Shown here in pieces: positions 1 to 6,993 of a stretch of DNA of 7,595 bases. This DNA is from Acidobacteriota bacterium. Its GTDB lineage: Bacteria; Acidobacteriota; UBA4820; DSQY01. The notes beneath the pieces are model-generated. The model had not been told where the DNA came from and did not search any database. It saw only the letters and a program-made list of their open reading frames with translations. The first letter of the stretch is position 1, and the number at the start of each line of letters is the position of its first letter. The stretch spans positions 1 through 7,595 of the forward strand of contig JAKAIJ010000121.1 in assembly GCA_021814355.1 (NCBI GenBank). The letters run 5' to 3'. The translations under genes and the position numbers were made by a program.

Positions 1-457
1 CAAACGGCGGTGGTTTTACACCCATCCGCTTCAGCGCTGACCGAATGGCAGGTGCTGACGTCAATCCAGTGATGGCTCTTGCGTCATCCCAATCCGCCCC
101 AGGCAGCACCGCCAGAAGTTTCGGGACCGCCAATTTGGCCGCCCTTTGCCCCAGATTTCCAAGAGCGCTAGCAACCCAATAGTTGCATCCGTTATCGGGA
201 TCATCCAGGAGAGAAACCATATCCGCGACCGTCTTGTCATCAACAGATTTAGGATTGACTCCTTTGGTCATCTCTGCAAGATGTTGTGCTTCCATGAATC
301 GTGCGGTTGGGTCTTTCCCGCTACGCACTTTGGCTATCGCTTCCTCGAGCTTGGCGTTCAGCAGGGGATCTCCCGCTGCCCGTGCTGTTCCAGCCATGAG
401 GGCCATGAGCGCAATGAGAGCGCCCAACGTTCTAGTGACGTACCGGCGTCTTGCCAT
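1..457 (-). CDS. Exported HEAT-repeat-like protein, candidate immunity protein (3' end outside window)
   Basis: The frame is open from an ATG at 457 to the left edge (152 full codons, no stop reached). Residues 1-27 form a signal peptide: a basic start (MARRRYVTR), a hydrophobic stretch 11-22, and cleavage predicted after ARA at 25-27. A3R4-type twin arginines followed by RYV make Tat export a weaker alternative. Residues 77-119 look like one HEAT-type helical pair: MVSLLDDPDNG, then YWVASALGNLG, then AVPKLLAVLP. Residues 33-64 may be a decayed first repeat, and 133-152 (SAPAIRSALKRMGVKPPPF) form a C-terminal helix plus proline tail. From memory, small exported HEAT proteins often end in such a tail, so only a few residues may be missing. 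It starts 35 bp after the Rhs stop and shares its lower GC, so co-transcription is likely. Function is inferred from context: immunity partner or accessory of the Rhs tip. Family assignment is moderate, immunity role low to moderate. Confidence 0.8.
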   Translation of the reverse strand, partial: MARRRYVTRTLGALIALMALMAGTARAAGDPLLNAKLEEAIAKVRSGKDPTARFMEAQHLAEMTKGVNPKSVDDKTVADMVSLLDDPDNGCNYWVASALGNLGQRAAKLAVPKLLAVLPGADWDDARAITGLTSAPAIRSALKRMGVKPPPF

Positions 458-460
458 GGG

Positions 461-469
461 TCTCTCCTT
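461..469 (-). promoter_or_regulatory. Ribosome binding site of the HEAT-like gene
   Basis: AAGGAGAGA lies just upstream of the ATG at 457, with five bases between AGGAGA and the start. It is the strongest Shine-Dalgarno match near this start, and it sits inside the 35-bp gap after the Rhs stop codon. It supports both the chosen start and separate translation of the downstream gene from the same message. No terminator-like hairpin with a T run is visible in this gap. Confidence 0.75.
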
Positions 470-492
470 GCTTCTCCGCCAGTCTCGTCCGG

Positions 493-3400
493 TTATGGAA
501 ATGTGCGAAGGACCGGCGGTGTTGCGTTGTCGAGGGGCAGCTTAGGGTCAACCAGTGTGGATAGTAAACGGCCGGCGGACGTGCCTGCACCGCCAATTAC
601 GAATGTACTCGGTAGCGTCACGTCATCATAATACCTGGCACTGGCTTCGACCTTCCAGCCGGTAAGATCCTTAAACTGATCGTCGTATGGCCAATCTGGG
701 TTATTACCAGAATAAGACGTAAAGATCGATCCTTTAGGCACATCCCAAGCTTCCCAGTAGTGTTTATATAGCTGGCCGGAGGGATCATGCACGTTAACCT
801 CCTGAACGATCCAGCCACCGGCGTCCGACGATTTCTTGGATAACTGCCACCTTATTGCGCTCCCTGCACCCGGTGGAGGCTTTACTGGAATTGCCTTCAG
901 CACCTGATCTGGTACATTGGTCTGCGATGGTTGAGCGTTATTCACGGGAGTACTGGTCTGCGATGGTTGACCGCTGCTCGAGGGAAGGGGCTTGATGGCC
1001 GGGTCGAACTGGAACGACATGTCTTTTGGTGTGAACATCTGGTGGGTATAAACCACGCTCCAGTTCCCGTGCGGATCATCCTTCTGAATGCCCGTGACGC
1101 CGTTGGTGTAAGCGCCGGTGAGACCGAGTCCTCCGCCGCGTTCGTCGTTTTGCTGATGTTCGAGCCTGTTTCCGGTGATTCCGCCCGATGCCCAGCTATG
1201 GCCTACCTCGGGGAGACCGACCAGATGTCCCGTCGGATCATTGAAGTTGACGGGATTGCCCTTGACGTAGGTGTACAAGTTCCATCCCTGCGGGTTCGGC
1301 GCTCCGTCGAAGATGGAGTCTGGTTTCTGGAACCTGCCGAGGCTGGATGCGAAGTATCTGAAGTGGAAGTTGTCGTTACCGGTTTCGGGGTCGCGTTCCT
1401 GGCCGGTGTAGCGGTGGGTGTTGGCGCAGGCGTCCTGTGCGGGGATTTCGACTCCGAACGGCTCGTAGTCGTGGACGCTGGCGGAGAGCAGGGTGAACGT
1501 GTCATCGAAGGTCCTGGTGTAACGGACGGTTCCGAGGTGGTCCACGGCGTAGTAGGTGTACTCGGCGTGGCGCGTGCAGCCGCCTCCGATGCCGCCGGCG
1601 GGCTGGATGCCGCCGCCGGAGATGGCGGAGGGAGCGGCGAGGGTCATCGTGGTGCCGGCGGTTCCCTGCACGGTCGCGGATGCTGCGTTGCTGGGCATGA
1701 GGAGGTCGCCGGCGGCGGTGGTTGCGGCGAGGGCGGTCGTTCCCGTGGCCGCGCTGGCCGTGGCGGTGAAGTTCTCGGCTCCCGCCGGGGCGAGCAGGGC
1801 GAAGCCCGCGGCGAGTTCCTCCTTGGTGATGCCGGCGTCGTCCTTGATGCGCCGTGCCGTCCAGGCGGCGAGCCTGCCTTTGACGAGGCCGAGGCGGAGG
1901 CGCTCGACGAGGTAGGCTTTGGGAGGCATCACCTGAGCCATGCCCGCCCGGCTCAGGGCGGTGAGGCCGAGCTGGTAATCGGCGCCCTCGGGAAGGCCGC
2001 CGAAGGTGACGAAGGTCCCGCCGCACCAGCCGGATGGGGGCCGGTCAATGCGCTGCGCCGAGACCAGGCTGTTCCCCTTGACGAGCCGCACTTCCAATGC
2101 GGAGACGGTCTCGGGGACGGTGGAGATGGCGAAGCTCGCGGTGGCGGTGAGCCCCGAGGCGTCCGCGGTTACCTGCGGCGCGCCGAGGGTGGGGGAGGAG
2201 GATTGCAGGGCCAGGCCGCCGAAGCCGCAGACGAGGTAGGACTCCTTGGTGAAGGCCATCCTTCCTGCGGCGTAGAGGTAGGATTTCTGGCGGCCGGTGG
2301 AGTCGCGGTTCTCCCAGACCACGGCGGCGCCGTCGCGCAGGTAGCGGGCGTAGTCGGTGACGGAGGGCGTGCCCGGCACGCCGTCGTACTGCATGGCGGA
2401 GAGGCGCTCGCCGGAGGCGGCGTAGGCGTACTCGGAGAGCAGGCCAGAGGAAGCTTTGTCGCTCACCGTCGTCTGGCGGTTCAGCGCGTCGTAGCCGTAG
2501 AGGAACTTGCCGTCGTCCACGAGGTTGCCGTTGGCGTCGTAGACCATCGTGGCGTTGGACTGGGTGATGCCCGTGTCCACGCCGCCGATGACCCCGCCGC
2601 GCTGGACGGTGGCGAGGCGGTTGTTCGGGACGCCGCCCGGCGCCGAGACGGTGGCGCCGAAGGCGAGAGCCTGGATGTAATCGGTGGCCTCCTGGGCGGA
2701 GGGAACGTTGGCCCCGAAACCGTAGTTGTTCACGTCCGTCAGCGAAGCCAGCAGCGTCAGCGACGTGCCCGCAAGGGCCTCGGTGCGCTGCGTCAGGTTG
2801 CCGAAGGCGTCGTAGGTGTACGAGTAGGCGTGCGTGTACCCCGCGCGGTGGACGTCCGCCTTGCCGAGGCGCGACAAGGCGTCGTACTTGAACGCGTCGG
2901 TCTGGGTGGCCGAGGCGGCGAGGGAGGCGATGTTCCCCGCCCCGTCGTAAGCGTACGCCCCGCCGGTATAGAAGGAGCCGTTGCCCCAGAGCAGCGTGCC
3001 CGGGACGCCCGCCTGCATGTAGGCGAAGCCCGAAGGCCGCCCGTAGCCGTCCAGCGCCTCCTGCTGGCTGTCGCCGATGTCGAAGGCCACCTTGGTCAAC
3101 TGCCCCGCGGCGCCGTAGGAGAGCCCCGCCAGCCGCGCCACGGCCCCCAGCGACCGGCTCGCCACCGCCCCGTGGGCGTAAGCATTGCCGATCGTCCCCC
3201 CGGCGTCCGGAAGCGTCTGCGAATCCACCTGGCCGTAGTTGTCGTAGGTCAGGCCCATCGGCAGGGCCTCCACGGGGGCCGCGCCGCCCCCGCCGCCCGC
3301 GTTGGTCCCCTGGGTGACGGCGCTCGGGCGGCCGTTCAGCCCGGCGTAGCTGAAGGTCTCCTGGGAGATCACCTCCACGGGGGTGAGGTTGCCCGCGAGA

Positions 3401-6400
3401 AGGGTCTGCCGGGAGGTGGCGGTGACCAGCTTGCCGCGGTTCGGAACGTCCGTGGAGGCATCCAGGTAGACGTTCTCGATCAACGTCTGGATCAGGGCAC
3501 CGGTGGAAGCGTTCACCTGGGCCGTGGAGACCAGGCGGGAGAGACCGTCATAGACGCTCTTGACCTTGTAGGGCACCGCCGCCGCCGCGCCGTTCGCGTC
3601 CTGCGCCTCCACGAGATTCCCGATGCAGTCGTACTTCAGATAGTTCGTCGTCCCGTTCTCCGGGTTCGCCGCCGAGGTGAGATGCCCCAGCGCGTTGTAG
3701 GCGAAGGTGCGCGTCTGGACGGTCGTCCCGGAGACCAGGTTCACGCCGATCAGGTGGCCGAACTCGTCGTAGGTGTAATCCGCGTCCGCCCCGACGGGCG
3801 CGTCCACGTGGGTCAACTGCCCGAAGGCGTTGTTCGTGTAGACCGTCGCGCTGTTCAGGAGCCCGGTCTCTCCCTGGATGTCGTAGAGCGTCACCGTCCG
3901 GTCCAACCCATAAGTCCCGCCGTAGGCCGTCCCCGTCTTGCTCCCGTCGGGCCGGTAGCCCCAGAGCGGACGGTACTGGGGCTCCATGTCCGCGAGAGCC
4001 TGGAACGGGTGGCTGCACGTGCCGCTGGAGTAGGACGTCGAGACCGCCCCGTCGTAGCACGCCTCCGTCCCCCGGCGCGGCAGGTAGACCCTGAAGCTCC
4101 CCGCCGCCGCCAGCGTCTGGATGACCTCCTCCCAGACGGGCGCCGCGTCGGTGCTCTTGCGCGGCAGGGAGGCGAAGAAGGCGGTCCCGAGCGCGTCGTA
4201 GGCCGCCACCGTCTCCGCGAAGACGGGGTTCAGTGCCGTGGAATCGGGGTGGAGCGTGCGGGTCTTCACCCCGCGCCCCAGGTCGTCGAAGAAGTAATGG
4301 ACGTAGGCGGCGCCCGCGTCAATGCCCGTCACGTCGTCGTTCACGTTCGGCGTGAAGCCCGAGGGCCCCCGGTAGGTCAGGATGTGGTGGGCCGTCGTCC
4401 AGGTGAGCGTGTCCCGGGTGGTCGTGTCGGTGGGGTAGACGGCGTAGGTGGCGTACTCGAGGCCCGCCGGCGCGAGGACCGTCACCCGGTCCAAAAGGTC
4501 GTAGGTGAAGGAGACCGCCACCCCGTTGGCGTCGGTCTGCCCCGTGATCCGCCCGTAGTCGTCAATCGTGCGCGTCCACTCGGGGTCCGCCGCGGTGTAG
4601 TAGGAGGCGTCCAGCCGCCGCCACATCTTGGCCACCATCCCCTTGTCCCAGGCGAAGCCGATCCGGTAGGTGCCGGCCGTGTCGCCCCCCGAGTAGTCGA
4701 GCTGGACGATGTTGCCGGTGGCCGCGTCTCTCGAAATCTCCAGGTACTTGGAGCCCGTCTGGCTCGCCGCCGGCGCCGAGAGCGAGTTGGCCGTGTCCTC
4801 CTCGAAAGTGACCGTGGTCTCGGCCTCCTTGTAGACCCGCTGCGCCGCCAGCATCCCCCGCGCCGTCGCCTCGTACGCGTTCACCGTCACCCTGAACTTG
4901 CCCGCCAGGGTCGTCAGGTGCGGCGGCGACGGGTCGCGGCTGTAGCTCCCCTCGCCCTCGTAGCCCAGCACCGCGTGGTCGAGCTGGTAGACGATGGCCT
5001 CGTCCGGAACCGAGGGGTTGTAGCCGCTCCACACGTCGTACTTGGAGGCCGCCAGCCGCAGCCGCCCCGGGTCCGGCGTCCCGGCGGTCTTGGCGAGCGA
5101 GTAGTGGCCGTAGCCGTCCCACCCGTAGCTCGCGGTCTCCCGCGACCAGAGGGGCTGGTTCATGTACCCGGGCCCCCCGCCGCTGTTCCCGTTCCGCTCC
5201 TGGTCCAGCGTCCAGGCCACCCGCCCGTTGGGGTTGTTGACGACGCGGAGGCCCGACTGGGTCCCGTTCTCCCAGTCCTCGAAGCAGAGGTGGGCGTCGC
5301 CCGTGGTGCCCAGGTCGCCGAAAGCCCAGCGCCGCTTCGCCGAGGCCACGGCGTAGGCGTAGAGCTCCTGCTCCTGGTCGCCCCCGCCCACGGAGTAGGG
5401 CGGCTGGGTGTAGGCCGGGGCGCCGGGCTTGCGGCGCACCGTGAACACCTCGAGGCCGCCCGGCTGCTCGGCGTGGCCCGCCCCCGGCGAGCTGAAGTAG
5501 TGCACCGTCTCGGTCCCCAGCGGGTCCCGCGTCGCCACCGGCTGAAGCTCGTAGGGGTAGTCGGCGCTCCACGGGTGCGGGGTGAAGGCGCGGTTCCAGG
5601 TCCAGGTGAGGACGTTGAGGGTCTCCGTCGGGGCGTTCGGCGCGCGGCTCTCGAGGGTGTGCGCGCTCACGCCCAGGCCCGGGAGCGACTCGATCTCGCT
5701 CTGGTTCGGGTTGAGCGGCCACCGGCTGGAGATGTAGTTGTAGACCGCGTACTCGTAGCGCGAGACGGCCCCCGTCGGGTAGTAGATCGCGCTCAGCACC
5801 GCGCGCATCGGAAAGTCGCCGGTGTCCGGGGTGACCGTATACCGGTAGAGGGTCTGCATCCCCGCCGCGTCCTGCGCCGAATAGAGGAAGGGCGAGCCGA
5901 TCGCCGTCGTCGCCCCCGGCGGCTTCCAGTTCAGGGTGCCGTAGGCGAAGCCCTCCGTCTTGCTCCCGTAAGTGATGCCCGTCAGCAGGTGGGTGGTGGC
6001 GTCGTAGGCGAAGGTGATCGTCCGCGGCGTCCCCGAGTCGTCGTAGACCGTGGCGATGGAGCCGCCGTAGGGCTGGGTCGAGGCGTCGTAGGCGTTGTAG
6101 GTGACGTTCACCACGTTGCCCGCCCGGTCGGTCACCTTGGTCACGTACCAGCCGTGCTGGTGGGGGTTCTTGACGTAGAGGGCGGTCCCCGTGCCCCCCT
6201 GCTCGGGCGGCACGAAGGAGGGGATCGAGCCGCTCGCGCCGTTGTTCAGGTTCCCCGGGGCCTCGCGCACCGAGCCGTCGGGGAAGTAGAGGAACCACTT
6301 GTGGTCGTGGGAGCAGTAGCGGGCGCGGAGGTAGGAGCCGTCCGCCGTGAAGTACCACTTCTCCCGGGGCTCCACAGCGGCGCCCTGCCAGTTCCGGTTG

Positions 6401-6900
6401 TTCGAGTCGGTGTTGATCGGGTAGAGCCGGTGCTCCGCCCCCGTCCCGTCCTGGTAGAAGTAGAACTCCCGCGTCTCGTAGCTCCCCGGGGTGCCCGAGT
6501 TGAAGACGTGGTGCTCCTCGAGCCGGACGAAGACCCTGCCGTACGACAGGGTCCACCCCACGCCCAGCGGGCCGTTCCACAGGTCGGTGAAGTCCGCGTA
6601 GTGGACTCCCTCCCAGTAGGCGTCGGCGGCGTCCTTCGTGTTGTAGACCCGGACGGGCCGCAGCGCCCCGCCGCCGTTCAGCGGGAAACCCACCCGGGAG
6701 CCGTGGGTGACGTTCAGGTTGCCGCTGAGCGTGTCCACCGCCTCGTTGTTGCCCATGTTTTCGTAGGACGAGGAGGCCGCCACCCCCGGGGCCTGCTGCG
6801 CGATTTGCATGATTTCTTCGGCGCGCGCCAACCCCGCGGCCAGGCAGAGCCCTGCCACGCACGCGGCCACCACCCCGTAACGGACGACGGTTTTCCTCAT
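493..6900 (-). CDS. Secreted giant Rhs/YD-repeat protein with polymorphic C-terminal tip
   Basis: This 2135-residue protein is larger than typical enteric Rhs proteins (about 1400-1600, from general knowledge). Residues 1-27 are a Sec signal peptide ending ARA. Residues 52-125 are an Rhs-type entry region (TLSGNLNV..., RVYNTKD, GVGWTLSYGRVF). YD repeats appear around 282-310 and densely from about 780 to 1550, for example YTYDEFGHL, VYDGLSRLV, YTYDAFGNLTQR and YDANGNLVDD. An Fn3-like insertion follows at about 1557-1777, then the RHS-associated core at 1781-1892 (DHLGTVRYTR, YEPFGVEI, RYTGQERDPETG, WNLYTYV) and DPTG at 1888-1891. The last 244 residues are a variable tip. Rhs shells are known to encapsulate a C-terminal toxin; here no PAAR or T6SS marker is present, so Sec export to the surface or outside is inferred. 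The ATG at 6900 has a matching RBS and opens directly on the signal peptide. Toxin activity is unproven. Confidence 0.95.
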   Translation of the reverse strand: MRKTVVRYGVVAACVAGLCLAAGLARAEEIMQIAQQAPGVAASSSYENMGNNEAVDTLSGNLNVTHGSRVGFPLNGGGALRPVRVYNTKDAADAYWEGVHYADFTDLWNGPLGVGWTLSYGRVFVRLEEHHVFNSGTPGSYETREFYFYQDGTGAEHRLYPINTDSNNRNWQGAAVEPREKWYFTADGSYLRARYCSHDHKWFLYFPDGSVREAPGNLNNGASGSIPSFVPPEQGGTGTALYVKNPHQHGWYVTKVTDRAGNVVNVTYNAYDASTQPYGGSIATVYDDSGTPRTITFAYDATTHLLTGITYGSKTEGFAYGTLNWKPPGATTAIGSPFLYSAQDAAGMQTLYRYTVTPDTGDFPMRAVLSAIYYPTGAVSRYEYAVYNYISSRWPLNPNQSEIESLPGLGVSAHTLESRAPNAPTETLNVLTWTWNRAFTPHPWSADYPYELQPVATRDPLGTETVHYFSSPGAGHAEQPGGLEVFTVRRKPGAPAYTQPPYSVGGGDQEQELYAYAVASAKRRWAFGDLGTTGDAHLCFEDWENGTQSGLRVVNNPNGRVAWTLDQERNGNSGGGPGYMNQPLWSRETASYGWDGYGHYSLAKTAGTPDPGRLRLAASKYDVWSGYNPSVPDEAIVYQLDHAVLGYEGEGSYSRDPSPPHLTTLAGKFRVTVNAYEATARGMLAAQRVYKEAETTVTFEEDTANSLSAPAASQTGSKYLEISRDAATGNIVQLDYSGGDTAGTYRIGFAWDKGMVAKMWRRLDASYYTAADPEWTRTIDDYGRITGQTDANGVAVSFTYDLLDRVTVLAPAGLEYATYAVYPTDTTTRDTLTWTTAHHILTYRGPSGFTPNVNDDVTGIDAGAAYVHYFFDDLGRGVKTRTLHPDSTALNPVFAETVAAYDALGTAFFASLPRKSTDAAPVWEEVIQTLAAAGSFRVYLPRRGTEACYDGAVSTSYSSGTCSHPFQALADMEPQYRPLWGYRPDGSKTGTAYGGTYGLDRTVTLYDIQGETGLLNSATVYTNNAFGQLTHVDAPVGADADYTYDEFGHLIGVNLVSGTTVQTRTFAYNALGHLTSAANPENGTTNYLKYDCIGNLVEAQDANGAAAAVPYKVKSVYDGLSRLVSTAQVNASTGALIQTLIENVYLDASTDVPNRGKLVTATSRQTLLAGNLTPVEVISQETFSYAGLNGRPSAVTQGTNAGGGGGAAPVEALPMGLTYDNYGQVDSQTLPDAGGTIGNAYAHGAVASRSLGAVARLAGLSYGAAGQLTKVAFDIGDSQQEALDGYGRPSGFAYMQAGVPGTLLWGNGSFYTGGAYAYDGAGNIASLAASATQTDAFKYDALSRLGKADVHRAGYTHAYSYTYDAFGNLTQRTEALAGTSLTLLASLTDVNNYGFGANVPSAQEATDYIQALAFGATVSAPGGVPNNRLATVQRGGVIGGVDTGITQSNATMVYDANGNLVDDGKFLYGYDALNRQTTVSDKASSGLLSEYAYAASGERLSAMQYDGVPGTPSVTDYARYLRDGAAVVWENRDSTGRQKSYLYAAGRMAFTKESYLVCGFGGLALQSSSPTLGAPQVTADASGLTATASFAISTVPETVSALEVRLVKGNSLVSAQRIDRPPSGWCGGTFVTFGGLPEGADYQLGLTALSRAGMAQVMPPKAYLVERLRLGLVKGRLAAWTARRIKDDAGITKEELAAGFALLAPAGAENFTATASAATGTTALAATTAAGDLLMPSNAASATVQGTAGTTMTLAAPSAISGGGIQPAGGIGGGCTRHAEYTYYAVDHLGTVRYTRTFDDTFTLLSASVHDYEPFGVEIPAQDACANTHRYTGQERDPETGNDNFHFRYFASSLGRFQKPDSIFDGAPNPQGWNLYTYVKGNPVNFNDPTGHLVGLPEVGHSWASGGITGNRLEHQQNDERGGGLGLTGAYTNGVTGIQKDDPHGNWSVVYTHQMFTPKDMSFQFDPAIKPLPSSSGQPSQTSTPVNNAQPSQTNVPDQVLKAIPVKPPPGAGSAIRWQLSKKSSDAGGWIVQEVNVHDPSGQLYKHYWEAWDVPKGSIFTSYSGNNPDWPYDDQFKDLTGWKVEASARYYDDVTLPSTFVIGGAGTSAGRLLSTLVDPKLPLDNATPPVLRTFP
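496..1224 (-). other. Variable C-terminal tip of the Rhs protein, putative toxin domain of unknown activity
   Basis: These are residues 1893-2135, everything after DPTGH. Residues near 1893-1970 are Gly-rich (NDERGGGLGLTGAYTNG). A Pro/Ser/Thr/Gln linker with two QPSQT copies comes next. The final 115 or so residues look like a compact domain with W.LSKKSS..GGWIVQEV, YWEAWDVP, WPYDDQFKDLTGWKVEASARYYD, LPSTFV, TSAGRLLSTL and a NATPPVLR end. The complete-looking end argues against truncation. I see no HNH, HxxD, ADP-ribosyltransferase, deaminase or metallopeptidase motif. The pattern seems familiar from other Rhs-type tips, but I cannot name a family. GC is much lower than in the shell: 32/60, 25/60 and 28/60 in the three blocks from 601 to 780, against 44/60 at 5161-5220. 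A binding or adhesion role is an alternative to toxicity. Confidence 0.7.
918..970 (-). repeat. Short direct repeat in the tip linker (two 17-bp copies, 36-bp period)
   Basis: The same 17 bases occur at 918-934 and 954-970, exactly 36 bp apart, so the frame is kept. On the coding strand each copy encodes QPSQT within a Pro/Ser/Thr/Asn-rich linker (QPSQTSTP and QPSQTNVP). The bases between the copies have diverged, which points to an old 12-codon duplication. The linker separates the Gly-rich part of the tip from its terminal domain and probably acts as a flexible spacer. Confidence 0.8.
1225..1560 (-). other. RHS-associated core with PxxxxDPTG boundary
   Basis: Residues 1781-1892 match the classic RHS-associated core in order: YYAVDHLGTVRYTR, an acidic turn, HDYEPFGVEI, HRYTGQERDPETGNDNFHFRYF, SSLGRFQKPDS, NPQGWNLYTYV and PVNFNDPTGH. 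In characterised Rhs proteins the DPxG region marks the end of the cage and is part of an aspartyl self-cleavage site that releases the tip. The second DPTG (1888-1891) is intact. The first such motif, usually SPDPxG, appears here as KPDSIFDG, so the Asp is kept but the DPxG pattern is not. Self-cleavage is therefore plausible but unproven. Confidence 0.85.
1570..2232 (-). other. Fn3-like plus Ala/Thr/Gly-rich insertion inside the Rhs shell
   Basis: Residues 1557-1777 lie between the YLYAAGRMAFTKE strand and the YYAVDHLG strand. These two normally follow each other within about 20-30 residues in Rhs proteins. About 1562-1655 reads like a fibronectin type III beta-sandwich (PQVTADASGLTATASFAIS, LEVRLVKG, FGGLPEGADYQLGLTALS). 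It is followed by a basic helical stretch (RLRLGLVKGRLAAWTARRIKDD) and then a low-complexity Ala/Thr/Ser/Gly tract ending GGGIQPAGGIGGGC. GC and codon use match the shell, so the insertion is not a recent arrival. Fn3 is judged by eye. A role in surface display or substrate binding is speculation. Confidence 0.6.
6820..6900 (-). other. Sec signal peptide of the Rhs protein
   Basis: Residues 1-27 have a basic start (MRKTVVR), a hydrophobic core from about 9 to 24 and an ARA cleavage site before EE. A lipobox-like VAAC occurs at 11-14, but it would leave almost no hydrophobic core, so ordinary signal peptidase I processing is preferred. This signal replaces the PAAR/T6SS N-terminus common in proteobacterial Rhs effectors and implies export across the inner membrane. 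Confidence 0.85.
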
Positions 6901-6905
6901 CGGAA

Positions 6906-6911
6906 CCCCCT
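6906..6911 (-). promoter_or_regulatory. Ribosome binding site of the Rhs gene
   Basis: AGGGGG on the coding strand lies five bases before the ATG at 6900. It is an acceptable purine-rich Shine-Dalgarno variant and fixes the start at 6900. No other in-frame start near it would keep the signal peptide intact. Confidence 0.6.
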
Positions 6912-6930
6912 ACCTCGAGATTTTAGAAGT

Positions 6931-6947
6931 CCGGCCCCCTCGGCCGG
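6931..6947 (-). other. GC hairpin in the 5' leader of the Rhs message
   Basis: CCGGCC and GGCCGG pair perfectly around a five-base GAGGG loop. The hairpin sits about 30 bases upstream of the start codon, inside the predicted leader of about 58 nt. It is followed by ACTTCTAAAA and not by a T run, so it is not an ordinary intrinsic terminator. It may stabilise the message or tune translation, or it may simply reflect high GC. Confidence 0.5.
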
Positions 6948-6964
6948 GTCCAAGAATCGGGTTG

Positions 6965-6993
6965 AATGTACGTCCCGTTTGCCCTATTGTCAA
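6965..6993 (-). promoter_or_regulatory. Predicted sigma-70-type promoter of the rhs gene
   Basis: On the minus strand a perfect -35 TTGACA (6988-6993) is followed after exactly 17 bases by TACATT (6965-6970), a 4/6 match to the -10. Transcription would start near 6958, giving a leader of about 58 nt. The site lies in a local AT-richer pocket between the repeat array and the gene. No other promoter-like pair is visible before the HEAT-like gene, which supports a two-gene transcript. Confidence 0.65.

Noticed and set aside
146..631. Plus-strand frames of 161 and 120 codons at the left end
   Set aside because: They lie opposite the HEAT-like gene and the rhs 3' end, both of which have better starts, RBSs and recognisable protein features.
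4562..6862. Minus-strand open frame of 766 codons overlapping the rhs gene in another frame
   Set aside because: The translation is low-complexity Arg/Gly/Pro-rich and lies wholly inside the well-supported rhs frame; a by-product of high GC.
6859..6900. Lipoprotein signal in the Rhs N-terminus (VAAC at residues 11-14)
   Set aside because: The hydrophobic core before the Cys would be only a few residues, while a normal core and an ARA site follow.
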